Below, in pieces: positions 1 to 16,759 of a DNA stretch of 64,000 nt. The number at the start of each line of letters is the position of its first letter. Position 1 is the stretch's first letter. The stretch comes from Desmodesmus armatus. Its lineage: Eukaryota; Chlorophyta; Chlorophyceae; Sphaeropleales; Scenedesmaceae. The notes beneath the pieces were generated by a model that saw nothing but the letters and a program-made list of their open reading frames with translations, was not told the origin of the DNA and did no database searches. The translations under genes and the position numbers were made by a program. Location of the stretch: NCBI GenBank assembly GCA_007449985.2, contig VIIQ02000631.1:247501-311500 (forward strand), given 5' to 3'.

Positions 1-199
1 ATGATGTGGATGTTGGGGATGTTGGGGATGTTGTTGTCACTATATAATGACCAGCCAGAAGAGGAGAGTTGCAGTGACACTCAAACCAAATATGCACACC
101 ACTGTTAGCCTCAACTTGCGCCAGTGGTTCTTGTAGGCGTTGTACTTGATCACTAGCTCATCTTCTAGCTCCCAATCACTCATTTTACTGCTCCCACAG

Positions 200-5436
<5,237 letters not shown>

Positions 5437-5704
5437 AAGCGTTTCAATCGGACATGGCCCATGCGGCATGCATGTGGCTTCCCCAGCAGCGATGCCACTC
5501 ATTCCAATGGTGTGCTAGTGGCAGTGTTGCAATGCAACCAGGTCGCATTGACATGAATGTTCACTGCCTGCCTAACAGTAGCTCAGTGTTGGCTGGGGAG
5601 CAGCTGTTGCTTCACAAGTGGTGCCGGCTGGCAGAGCTGACAGCATTCATCGATAGGGTCCCACGCCTTGTGGGTGTGGGGCAGCCATCATGTTGAGTGA
5701 TTAC

Positions 5705-5709
5705 TGTAA
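5705..5709 (+). other. TGTAA polyadenylation signal candidate (ProRS)
   Basis: This TGTAA is 269 nt past the ProRS stop, a usual distance for chlorophycean 3' UTRs. Confidence 0.45.
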
Positions 5710-5982
5710 CGCCCTTTATGGGTCAGCTGTGCATGGCCTAGCATGATGACGAATTTTGTTGAGTGGCCATGCACACCGTGCTGCCTGAGGTTGCCTTTCT
5801 TGATGAGGGGACAAAGGACATGTACTACTGGATTGCAAAGCTTGTGGGCAACCATCATTACGCTGCTGTCCAGCTTGTGCACAACTTCTGTGGCGGTTGT
5901 TGGTGGAGGCGGTGCTGTTGGCATCTAAGGTGGTGGGGGTGTGGATGGAGGGTGGGGTAGTCTAAGGGTGAGGGCCAGCACG

Positions 5983-6654
5983 GAAGGGGCTGACCACTCC
6001 ACCAGCTACATGTCCCACCCACAGGGGCAGACCTGTAGCTGGCTGTAGCTGTAGAATGTGTTTCGGCAGATGTTGCTTTTAGGTCAAAACCACCCCCACT
6101 TCAGGGTCAGCTACATGAAAACTCTCCCTCCCTGGACACATATGTCTGTGTGCGACTGTAGCTTGTAGCTCATTGTGCCCTGTATACGAGCCATGTTTAC
6201 TGTAACATGTAGCCCGGCGTAGCTGGCTGTAGCTGAGCTGCTGCTTAGGCATGTACCTCGTTGATCTGGCGTGTAGCTGGCTAGTGTGAGGGTCATGCAC
6301 CATTAGGATGTGCATTGTTGTGTCACTTGGTCAACCAACAGGGACAGCAAGGGATAGTATTTACATCTGAACAAAAGGGTTATTACTGCGCAACCAGAAG
6401 GAAGGCCAGCTATAGCCAGCTAAAGCCGGCTACACTACATGCTCTGGCAACTGTAGCTAGTAGCCTGTTCCTAGGGTGGCCCGGGTCAATGCTGCTGTAA
6501 CTTGTAGCTGGATGTAGCTGGAAGTAGCGACCTGCTGTATAGAGTATATTGATTATGCTCAATCTAATGGTGCAGGCGGCTCGACCAGCTGCAGCCAGCT
6601 ACATGCCCGCCCCGGTGGGTGGGACATGTAGCTGGCCAAGTGGTCAGCCCCTTC
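5983..6654. mobile_element. Non-autonomous TIR element, GTAGC-rich
   Basis: About 70-bp terminal inverted repeats: 5983-6051 and 6585-6654 share GAAGGGGCTGACCAC, CCAGCTACATGTCCCACCC and TGTAGCTGGCTG in inverse order. The interior is packed with TGTAGC/GTAGCTGG motifs on both strands, as in subterminal-repeat arrays of some DNA transposons. There is no transposase ORF. I could not define a target-site duplication with confidence. Confidence 0.7.
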
Positions 6655-7204
6655 AGCACGGGTCATTGGATAGAGAAGGCATGTGTGGTGTGGGGAGGCA
6701 GTGTTAGCCACCAGCACCATTACCAGCCCCTTCCTTGACCGACTCAGCAACATGCCATTGGCTAAGGAGGTAGTGATGACAGCCAGTGGCAACCTACCAG
6801 TCACTCACAGTGGGCCAGCTCAGCTTGTATTGAGCCACGCACTGTAAGCTGTGCTGCACCCAAAAAAGTCCGTTGGTGAGCAGGATGAGCTGGTTAGCCA
6901 CCCACAGGGGGTGGTACAGTCCTCCCTGTGCCTACCTCCCTCTGCATGTCCTTGCACTTGCATATGCATGCATGCCACTTGCTCGACATCGGTTGTGATG
7001 GGCCGTAATGTGAGTAAGCCAATGCATGAACTAAGGCATCTTGCACAAATAATCGGCTGGCACGCCAACCACAGTGCTGTGTCGGAAGGTCCAGCCACAC
7101 TTGCACACAGGGTTGAGGGTTTGGTTCATGGAAGGAGGATGGAAGGTCGGTGAAGTTGCATGGAATGGATGAAGCACATCTGAAGGTCGCATATGGCAAA
7201 AGTC

Positions 7205-7219
7205 TATATACAGCACGTG
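7205..7219 (+). promoter_or_regulatory. TATA-like box and G-box core upstream of AP2 gene
   Basis: TATATA (7205-7210) is followed at once by CACGTG (7214-7219), about 110 nt before the first ATG of the AP2-like gene. CACGTG is the core bound by bZIP/bHLH factors in plants; use here is inference. Confidence 0.4.
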
Positions 7220-7323
7220 ACGCCAAAAAGCTAAGTGCTGGTGTAATCTGATACTGACAGTAGAGCGCTGTGGATAACGGCAGCAGCAGACCTCGTCTCA
7301 GGTGTTCTTCAGCTGCTCAACGG

Positions 7324-9870
7324 ATGCTTGCCATGGCCGCGCATGCACAGGTGAGAGAGAAAAGGTTGTTTGCTTGTACACAGAGCACCTGTTTGGGCAG
7401 TGCTCGACCCGCGCTTGCCGTTGTCGCTGCACATGTAGGACACGTCGCGTGCGTGGAAGCCATGCCGTGCAAGCACATGTTTTGTCATAAATGATGCTTC
7501 AAGACATTCACACATGCATGTACCTCCTTTCTGCAGGCTATCGGCCTCCCAACATGTACAGCAGCAGCAGCAACACCCTGTGCCATGTCCACTGTGTTCT
7601 TGCATGGATACCACGCTGGTCAGGTGAGCAAGGGCTGGATATCGTCTAACAACACTCAGTCTCTACCAAACTGCATCAGTCTTGCTGGCACATCACTGTC
7701 AACCACCTGCACCATGGATGCCGCATGCATGCTTCTTGGAAGTCCCGTGCATGTGTCCATGCCGGCTGATGCGTGCATCCCAGACACACCATGTCGTCCC
7801 CCATTGCTGACTTGCTGCAGGACATGGGGCATGCAAGGGCAGCACTGGCCTCATGCAAAACTGAAGACCACCGCTGCACCAGCCCAGGCCAGTACGGCAC
7901 AAGCAGCCCTATGAACCTGGAGCTGCTGTGTAGTGCTGCGCTGGCAAGCGAGACTGGGCAGACTCTGCAACCTGCAAGCAGCTCTGGCGAGAGGAACAAC
8001 GTGGGGGAAGCTGGGTGCAGAGGCAAGCATGGAGGCAGCCCCTCCCCCATCAGGCACACCCAGACCAAGAAAAGGCGCGCCTCACAGAGCCCAGTACCAG
8101 TCAACACCAGCCAGGACGCACACGCAGCCGTGGCACAGGTTGCTCAAATGGAAACATCCAAGCTTGAACAAGAGCTGCAGGCAGCTCAAGAGCAGTCACG
8201 GCGCCTGCGAGAACAGCTGAAGGCACGGGACGCAACCATACAGCAGATGCAAGCAACAGTGTTCCAAAGGGCCATACAGGGTGCAAGGTTCTACCTGGGG
8301 TTGCCTGGGCTGCATCAGTTCAGAGAGGCTTCAGATGAGGTATGGCTGCGAGGAATCCCGCCGCTGTGCTCACTCACTCCTGCAGAACAGGAGGCAGCTC
8401 AGCAGATCAAGGAGCCGCTGCGCAAAGCAGAAGTTGCCAGAATCACGCAGCAGCTCACCCGCCTGCAGGGAATGGAGACAGCACTGCCAGCAGCAGCTGC
8501 CCCAGCACCCGCAGGAGCATCCCCAAAGGCCCCAGCACCAGCAGCAGCTCCAGCACAGTCTGGTGCCTCTTCAGGCTCACCCCATGCAGCCGATGCAGCA
8601 GCTGCTGCACAGGCTGTGCAGGAAGCTGTTGCTGCAGCAGTGGCTGCCTCACAACCGACTGTCAGCACAGATCTCACCCAGCACCAGGAGCTGCATGCAG
8701 ACTCAGCACAGCAGCTTCCTGCTAGCCAGCTGGCAGCATGGTTGGCTCAGACGCAGCCAGACATGCAAACTGCATGGGGCGGTGCTCCATGGATGGGCCA
8801 AGCAGCAGCGGCAGCAGGAGCTATGCTGGGTGGTACATTACAGGGTGGTGGGGCCAGGCATGGCAGTGCAGGAAACTTGGCAGCAGCAGGGCAGCAGCAG
8901 TGGGACGTGGCAGCGCAGGGTGCAGGGGCAGGCAGTGAGGGCTTTTCCCTGCGCAGCCCCCAGCACGTCGGAGTGTACAGGTCCAGGCGCAGTGAGCAGG
9001 GCTGGAGGGCGCAGTTTTCGTTTGCCAACAAGGTGCGTATGGCTTCTGTTGCTGGTGGGATGGCGGCTTGCTGCTGGGGATACCGGGCCTGTAGGCTACC
9101 AGCGTTGTCTGGCATGGAGTCAGAGCAGTCTGCGCAGTGTTTGTCCTGATTGTGCGGCGGATGCGCTGTTGTTACACCTTACAGCTGATTGAGCGTTGGT
9201 CATGCATCCTTGTCAGCAGCAGGATGACTCTGGGTTTTGCACTCTCGAATTAATGCTTGCCTGATGCTGTTACATGCAGGTTATCAACCTAGGCACGTAC
9301 GACACCGCTGAGGACGCTGCTCGGGTCTGGAATGAAACGGCACTGCTGCTGAGAGGTAAGGAGCTCCCCTACAAAACCCAGCATTAGGTCCTGCCACCGG
9401 CACAGCTTAGATGTGTGCAGGTGCATGAGCGCTGTTGACTGGTTGCCATAGCATAGCACGTCACTGCTGTGCCACACAGGGTCTTGTCATGCTCTGTGTG
9501 AACTGCTTAGCAATGTTGGAGGTACACTCTCCAAAAGTTGTGTCAGTGATTCAGCAGCTCATCACGCGTGATGCACCTACGGTGTGCTGTTTAGTGTCTA
9601 GTTATGTACTGTGTGTTGTGCCATCCATACATCGCAACACCATTAAGTCTATTTACAATAAGTGTATGTGCTGTGTGCTGTGCAGGCGAGGGGGCGGTGC
9701 TAAACCCTGTGGAGCCAGTCGTGCCAGCCGGCTTTGTGCAGGGGGAGCTGCGGCTGCCATCCCACAAGGCGGCAGCAGCTGTCAAGGCAGCAGCAGAAGC
9801 AGCCGGCATGCCTGAGAGTGTCATCCAGGGCATCAAGGTCGTGCCACACGCTTCCATTCAGTATGCATAA
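7324..9870 (+). CDS. AP2/ERF-domain-like protein, Gln/Ala-rich
   Basis: Exons 7324-7350, 7537-7623, 7821-9032, 9280-9355 and 9686-9870 join in frame to 528 aa. The C-terminal part reads GVYRSRRSEQGWRAQFSFA, then INLGTYDTAEDAARVWNETA and LLLRGEGAVLNP. This is the AP2/ERF layout: an Arg/Trp-containing beta-sheet, then the LGTYDTAEDAA strand-helix junction, then an ending like LNFP. The domain lies at roughly residues 420-475 and is split by two introns. The long middle exon has a short coiled coil (SKLEQELQAAQEQSRRLREQ, about residues 148-175), a basic KKRR patch and Ala/Pro/Gln-rich low complexity. A nuclear DNA-binding regulator is inferred. The start is the first ATG (7324); a second in-frame ATG at 7333 has a better context. 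Confidence 0.8.
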
Positions 9871-12351
9871 GGTTCAGGGACCGGGGGTTTACTTGGGTGG
9901 AAAGACTCTAGGGGTCTGGCATGGACAAGTCTCCCACCGGCGCAGCATGCTGACAGCCTTGCCCCAGGGGCCAGCCCAAGTGCTGCGTGCCGCTGCCTGC
10001 ATAAGTGATGCGCAGCAACGCGGCTTCCATAAGCCCCCAAACGATGGCTGGTTGACCGCTGTTGCTTTCTATGGCTGTACCCGGCGTCTGTTGGCATGGC
10101 TTGCCTTAGTTTGGTTGTGCTAATGCTGCAGTCAGGGTGCTGGATTCGTGCCTGCTGTGCACTTTGGCATTGTAGGTTTTAGGTGATGCACTTCACACCT
10201 GCTACCTTCGGTCACGACGGCTGTACAATATCGCGTTGATCAGTCAACCTTTTGATTTCATCCACATGATGATCCACATGATGTGCGGGGTTTCCCTTGC
10301 AGCACACATGACACATACAATAGTGGGGACACTGTCCCCGCTGGGCCAGCGCTGCGGCTTGCTTTGGCATGTGCATGGGAGAGGTGGGCATTGCGTACCT
10401 CTCCCTTGACCAAGCGATGACACGCTTGTTGAATTGGCTGGGCTACATGCAGATGTAAGCTTGCACTTTTCAAACTGCCGCCAAAATGCATGCCTGGTGA
10501 ACCGTCACCTGGGAGTGTCTTGTTTGCATGGGGGTGTCCCGCAGGGGGGGGGGGGGGGTGAGCTGCTGCTGTTGATACAGCTGTGCCTTTGATCATGCGT
10601 GACAGCAGCAGCACTGGCAATGCATTCTGGTGTCGGCCACTCTTGCAGGCTCTTGTGCCTCAGTCGTGACAGCAGGCATGGTTGTTGATTTGGCTTCCTC
10701 TTACATAGCGCCAACAATGAACCACCTGCTACGGCATGCGGGCGTGTGTGCATGCTATCAACACGCAGTATGTCTGCGTAACCAGGACTGCTGTCGCACG
10801 CCATCTGTATTCATGTTGCTTCTCGTGTGCCATGTGCCGCCCTGCACGCAATGGGATAAAGTTCAAGCATCCACAGCGGTGGTCCATATGTGCCGCCAGT
10901 GGGAACCCCCTGTGGGGCTGTGTTGGAAGCAGATTTTGAGTTATGTTTGACAGTGTTGTTGGCAATCACTGGTGCGCTATTGGTGTATCAGTCTTGCTGT
11001 TGTGGGATTGTCACTGAAGGGGCTCGCTTGTGTTGTTCAGGTCCATTGGCGCCATAGCAGCGACCATGGCAGTGACCATGGCTGTTCCATTGCTGCAAGA
11101 CCAGCATAAAAAAGACTTGGACTGAGCGCAGCTGTAATAGTGCTGCATGGACAGGGTGTGTCTTCAGCAGCTTGACTGTTGAGTGACATGAGTGACATTT
11201 GTACAGCTGCGTGGTCCATGGCCTTGAGTGACATGAGTGACATTTGTACAGCTGCGTGGTCCACACTTCGTCAGCAGAAGCAAGTGCTTGTGCTGGAATG
11301 TAACGTCATAAGCATTGGCATGTGACAACTTCAGAGGAAGAAGCGCTGTTGAAGGAGTGCGGTAGCCACGGGAGCCCAAAATTTTGAGCGCCAAGCAGCT
11401 GGCTAGCTAGCTAAGCACACTTGGTATCGCCAACCCAGGCAAACATACTGTATGCGACGCATGCACCAGCATCCACACAGCACACCACTGCTAACATCCA
11501 GCCGCTACCTGAAAGCACTGAAGTTCATGGGCCGCATCGTGCTGATGTGGCCCACAGCATACAATCACAGTGGGCTTCCTGCCAGCAAAACATGCACATC
11601 ACCGCCCTGCTGAGTCATGTTGTTGCCGCAATCAGGCCTGAGTACCCATCAGCTTTCACAGCGCAAACCTGCCTAGCACAAGATATCCGAGGTCGGTAGC
11701 AGACACCGTCCGACAACAGCATTGCTGTGGGCAGACACATCCGATGTCCGGGACCCTCAGCCCACCAGGCACGTGCACAATAGTGTGCCCATGCACCAGC
11801 CGAATGCATGCTGCGGGAACAATTCCCAACAGAGTCTGCCTATACGCTCCTTCTGCAATACGCATACACAACCACTGTGGTCCGTGCGCCTAGCAAGTTT
11901 AGCCGGCCGCCCTTGCAAGAGCTAGCACTAGTCCACACCATGACAGAACCATGCCTACTACTAGTGGATGTGGCAACGAGGAGCAAGTCGGGCTTACGAA
12001 CAGTATGTGCCAGAGGCAAACATGTCTGCACCCTTGCAAACCACAGCAAGAAGCACATGCACCACCGCTACCTGTCGGGCATCGGCATAGCCGCCATAGC
12101 CAGTGCTAGGCCACCCATACCAGGCCTACCCATACCCAGTATGAACAGCACGGTCCTCCATTCAGCAACCGACTGTTCCTCTCGCCCCTGCATAAGATGC
12201 ACACCGATCACACCACAAAAACAGAAAGCATCACTCACACCCACAAACCACACCCGCACCAACAAAAGCCAGCAAACCCCGGCACACACTCACACCTCCC
12301 AGCCAGCACTCATGCACACAAACCCACCCCCCAAGGCCCCACCCAAAAGCC
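9871..12351. other. Long spacer, no gene seen
   Basis: Between the AP2 stop and the convergent RS-protein stop I see no exon with supporting splice sites. The visible structure is a 45-bp tandem duplication (11179-11264) and a G run near 10545-10558. It must hold both 3' UTRs. The plus-strand ORF that begins near 11808 runs antisense into the RS-protein gene and is explained by that gene's biased codons. Confidence 0.5.
11179..11264. repeat. 45-bp direct tandem duplication
   Basis: Two adjacent copies (11179-11223 and 11224-11264) of a unit containing GAGTGACATGAGTGACATTT and GTACAGCTGCGTGGTCCA. No mismatch over the shared ~40 bp. Non-coding. Confidence 0.9.
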
Positions 12352-15300
12352 TCAGTGGCGCCTGTGGCGTTCACGGCTGCAATCTCGGCTCCTGCTGCGT
12401 CTCCTGCTGCTGTGGCGGCTGTGCGACTTGCTGCCAGACCTCCGATACTCCTCCCCACTGTACCGCCGCCGCTCACCATCCTCACTACTGCTCCTGCTTT
12501 CGCTGCTGCTGGATCGGTCCCGCCGGCTGCTTCTGCTCTTGCTCTTTTTGGAGGCTTTCCTGTCGCTGCTCTTGTGCTTTTTATGTTTGCGGTCGGACTT
12601 TCTGTGCTGCTTCTTGTGGCGCTTTAGTGGCTGCTGCTGCTGCCCAGGTGGTGAGGGTGACCGAGTCCGCCTTTTGGGGCTGGGACTGCTGCCTGCTGGA
12701 GCCGCTTCCTGCTGCTGCTGCAGAAGTTGCTCTTGGACCTCTGCTGCCGCATCTTGCTGCTGCTGTGGGGGCGGGCTGCGCTGCCGATGCTGCTGCTCTG
12801 GCACCTGCTGCTGCTGTGAACGGGTGTCCGCTGCAGCCAGACTTGCTGCGTGACCTCCATTAGCGACTGCAGCAGCAGCAGCCGCCGCCGCAGCAGCAGC
12901 AGCAGCAGCACCCTGCAAGGACCCTCCACCCGTATCGCCCTCAGCACGTTCTGCTGTTGATGGCAGCTCTGAGCTTGGCTGGCGGTCAGCTACAGCCACC
13001 ACACTGGACAGCTTGGCCAGGGGCCTGTGCTGCTGTTGCTGCTCCTGGTCCCCACGCTGCTGGTGCTGCTGCTGGTGCTGGTGCTGCTCCTGGTGCTGCT
13101 GCTGCTGGTGGTGGTGCTGCTCCTGGTGCTGATGCTGGTGGTGCTGCTGGTGCTGTGCCTCCTGCACAGAGCGCTGAGCTGCTTGTGCTGCATCCTGCAG
13201 CATGCGTGCAGCACCAAATGCACCAGAGCGACCACGCTTGAGCGCTTGGCCCCCACCCCCACCGCTGCTCGACCCAGCCCGCTGCAGCTGCTGCTGCTGG
13301 CCTGACCCCCGGGGGGACCCCAAGTGCCCACTAGCGACCCTCTGCACCCCTGCCGCTGCCACTCGTGCCTCTTTTTCAGGGCTTGCACGTGCTCTAGGCT
13401 GGGTGCTGCTGGGGTCGGCTGCAGGGACTACAGGCACAATGACACTCCTCGGGGACAGACACGGCCGCTTTGCTGCTCGGCTGTCTCCAGTACCACCATC
13501 TTTGGCTTGATTCGGAGACACAGACAGCTTCACCTCTGATGCTGCTGCTGCTGCTGTGACCTGTCCCTGCTGCTGCTGCTGCTGCTGCTTGCCGGCAGCA
13601 CTGGCTGCTGCCTGGTGCTGCTGCTCGTCCGCCGCCCCACCCGCGCTGACAGCAGGGCTCGTGCTGGACCTTGGTGCCATCTTGCCCCCTGCTGCTGCTG
13701 CTGCTGCTGCTCCTCCCTTTTTCTTGGCCTCCATCGCCTGTATCAGCTTCCGCAAAGCCTCCTGCTGGGCTACGTTGGTCTGCAGCAGCTTCTTTTCAAT
13801 CACAGCTTTCTTAGGTGCTGCTGCTGCTGCTGCTGCTGCTGGTGGTGGTGCCAAGGCCCCTGAGCGTGGTGCAATACCACTGCCACCTTGAGCAGCAGCA
13901 GCAGCAGCAGCTGCAGGGGACTTGCGCCTGGCAGCTGACGGTGTCACCGCCGCCGCCGCTGCTGCTGCTGCTGCTGTTGGGCCCACCCTGCTGCCACTCC
14001 CAGTCGGCAGCAGCACCCCAGCAGCCCCGTTCTCGGCAGCACCCTCAGCAGCACCTGCTGCTGCTGCTGCTGTCACAGCCTCCTCTGCTGCCCCTGAGCC
14101 GCCAGGCAGTAGCTGCTTGCCTCCTCCTCCTGCTGCTGCTGCTGCTGCGGGTGACACCCCTCCGCTTGCCTGCTTCTGCAGGTCTGGCCTGACCCATTTG
14201 TTGCTTTTCAAGCGGGGCGGAGGCTGATGGTAGGGGAAGGCAGCAGCAGGCGGGCCTGTAGCACCGTCTGCTTCCGCTCCCCTGTGTTGCTGCCAGTGCT
14301 GCTGCTGCTGCTGTTGTTGTTCCTCACTCCAATCACCTGCACCACCCGGTGCAAATGTCTGTGACCCACCTCCAGCCGCTGCTAACACGGCAGCAGGTAT
14401 TGCACCAGCAGCAGCATTGTCAGGCCCATCTAGGTCCCACAGGTCTGCATCATTTTCAAACGGATCTGGCTCCTCCTGCTGCTGCTGCTGTTGCCTGTCG
14501 TGCGGCTGCAGGGGCCGCCCCGGCCCGGCAGCACCCCCAACCCCAGCACGCATCCCCAGATGCTGCTGCTGCTCGTCCCGCTGCCAATGCATGTGCTGAG
14601 GGTGCTGCTGCTGCTGCAGCGCCGGCTCCTGCCAGTGCTGCTGCTGCTGCTGCTGCTGCTGCCACGGCTCCCCGTCCTGTTGCTGCTGGCGAAGCCGTTT
14701 GGGGGGCGGGGGTGGGATGGGTTGGATCCCTTGTTGCTGCTGCTGCTGTTGCTGCTGCCAGTGTCCCACCTGACCCTTGTGCTGCTGCTGCTGCTGCGCC
14801 ATTCTTGGCATAGCTGCTGGTGGCTGCTGCTGCTGCTGCTGCATGCCAGCCCAACGCATGTCGCTGCCTGCCAAACCGCCTGCTGCTGCCTGCAAGACGG
14901 CTCCTGCAGGGTCAGCATGCCAGCACAACGACACAGACAAGGGCAGGAGTTTGCGGGTCTGATTACACAGCGCTTTGCTACTACAGCAGGAATGGATAGA
15001 AGCATGTCATGCAGTGTATCGTCATTTCAACTTGCACTGCCTGACGTTCAGCAGCAGCAGACACCCCTACAAACATGTTGTAAATGAAGGTGTATGCTTG
15101 TCGCCATGGTTGCTTGTCAGTTCAACTGCCAGGACACACTCAGTCAACAGTGCAGTTGAACCAACAGGCCGCAGTTGTAGTGCTGTGCCAGCACTAGAGT
15201 GACAGCAGCAGCGCTCACCCTGCATGAATGCGGCTGCACCGTAGCCCCCAGCACCATTGCCCATAAAGGTCCCCATGCCAACCTGGTGGACAACCCCACC

Positions 15301-15945
15301 AGGCATCTGCTGCCGCTGCTGTGGACGTGGCACGGGCACATGCCCATGCACATGTGCGCTGGGACCGCCTGCAAACCCAGGCCCGCTGCTGCCTCGGCTC
15401 GTGCCCCTGCCGCCCTGTCCTCTGCCACGACCGCGTGCTGCTGCTCGTGTAGGGCCATGTCCGTGCTGGCTGAACTGCTGCAGGTGCTGGTTGTCCTGCA
15501 GGTGCTGGCCTTGTTGAGGGCTGATTGGGGCCTGCCCAGGCTGTTGCTGCTGGCCTTGCTGGTGCTGCTGCGTGCTGTAATCGAGTGCAGGATCGAAGCT
15601 GTCTTCGTTCAGCAGCCCCTTCAGCTCTTCAGACTCCCTGCCTTCCAGATCGTCCTCACCCTCATGCTGCTGCTGCTGCTCTTGCTGCTCCTCCTGCTGA
15701 TGTTCCTGCTCGACGACGTCGTCTGCACCGTCACCGTAGTCAATAAACTCCTGCAATACAAACATACCAGTTGAGAGATGAAACGCACCGCTGCACAAGC
15801 ATGAATGATGCAGCAGATCTGAGTGTCACTACTGCAGTCCCGCCTGTTCAGGCGCTGTTCGGATGCACACCTCCTCATGTCCATCTTCGCCATTTGGCAC
15901 ATCATCACTGCCGTAAGACAGCACCTCTTCCTCATCTGAGGCCAT
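12352..15945 (-). CDS. Gln/Ala-rich protein with RGG and C-terminal RS domain
   Basis: Three exons (15945-15871, 15750-15219, 14903-12352) join in frame to about 1052 aa. In order: an acidic N-terminus (MASDEEEVLSYGSDD), Gln-rich acid stretches, an RG-rich block (RAAARGRGRGQGGRG, about residues 125-140), long poly-Gln and poly-Ala tracts, one conserved-looking island (LKSNKWVRPDLQKQ), a helical Lys-rich piece (LLQTNVAQQEALRKLIQAME), and about 100 terminal residues of Lys/Arg/Ser repeats (SRSSRRDRSSSSESRSSS) ending RERHRRH. Acidic, RGG and RS modules together suggest a nuclear RNA-processing or splicing-associated protein. I cannot assign a family. The start follows from the acidic exon with a good donor at 15870. 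Confidence 0.75.
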
Positions 15946-16759
15946 GCTGCTGCTAGTTCACCATCTGCTTTGAGTCTGCACAGACATCAAGCCCTTGCCT
16001 CACAGCAGGGATAGAACAATTCGTATGACCTTAAAGGAGAGACGGCCTGCTTGCAATCAGACGCGAATGTGCAAGTTGCAGCTAAGGGCGCAACTACCAC
16101 CCATACTTTTTGACTGGGCTGTCAAGTAGGACATGGCACTTTTGAGGCCCCACAGTGTGCACAACACTCAGGCAGTGCTCGCTTGAAGCAAGGCATGTGA
16201 GTCAGCTTTCAGACTTGGAACAAATACTTTTACAATCCTATATGCCATGGCATCTGCATCACAAGCCATCCATGCATGGCCAGTGAACGTCCACCTGCCA
16301 CGTATGCTGCGGCAATGAGGAGCCGTCCATAATCCCTGTATACATTAAACCCTATCACACCACATCCACTCCAGGTGTGGCATTCCCTGCAATCACGGCA
16401 GGTGCCATCAAGTGCCATCAAGTTGCTGGCAGGGCCGCCAATGGTGCCGCAATACTGCTCTACTGTTACTACCAACAATGCACAGCAAATCAAGTTACGT
16501 TAGTCCCTTCCCAGCCATGTCTGGTCTAGTCAAGTACTTTGTAGTCATTTGCCAGTCATGTCAGAGACCAAGGCATCACCAGTGGTTCCTGAAGTGCTCA
16601 ATGTGTGGCGGACGTGCAACACACTGTGGCACGACATCGCAGACGGCAGCTGCATGTGGATTGGGGGCTGTAAGGGGCACACAAGCCTGCTTGCCGCGAG
16701 CCTGCGGCAGGCTCTGTGACTGACTGTGTTGGCATTGCCAGTGCCCACCAGTCTCTGCC
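15946..16759. other. Spacer between DMC1 3' end and RS-protein 5' end
   Basis: No coding exon seen. On the minus strand a TGTAA (16233-16229) lies about 530 nt past the DMC1 stop and may be its polyadenylation signal. The remainder is the upstream region of the RS-protein gene. Confidence 0.5.

Larger units (their letters stand above)
5437..7323. other. ProRS 3' UTR and spacer before the AP2 gene
   Basis: No convincing coding exon on either strand. It holds the ProRS 3' end, a 672-bp inverted-repeat element (5983-6654) and the promoter side of the next gene. The short ORFs here lack splice-consistent extension. Confidence 0.6.

Noticed and set aside
8281..9192. 303-aa plus-strand ORF overlapping the AP2-like gene
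   Set aside because: It is a +1 shadow of the long CAG-rich AP2 exon, whose own frame links to the AP2 domain through valid splice sites.
11808..12863. 351-aa plus-strand ORF running into the RS-protein gene
   Set aside because: Antisense of the RS-protein's Arg/Ser/Gln codons gives long stop-free frames; no domain and no splice support.
12900..14800. Plus-strand Leu-rich 'membrane protein' ORFs
   Set aside because: CTG-repeat translations opposite the poly-Gln codons of the RS-domain gene.
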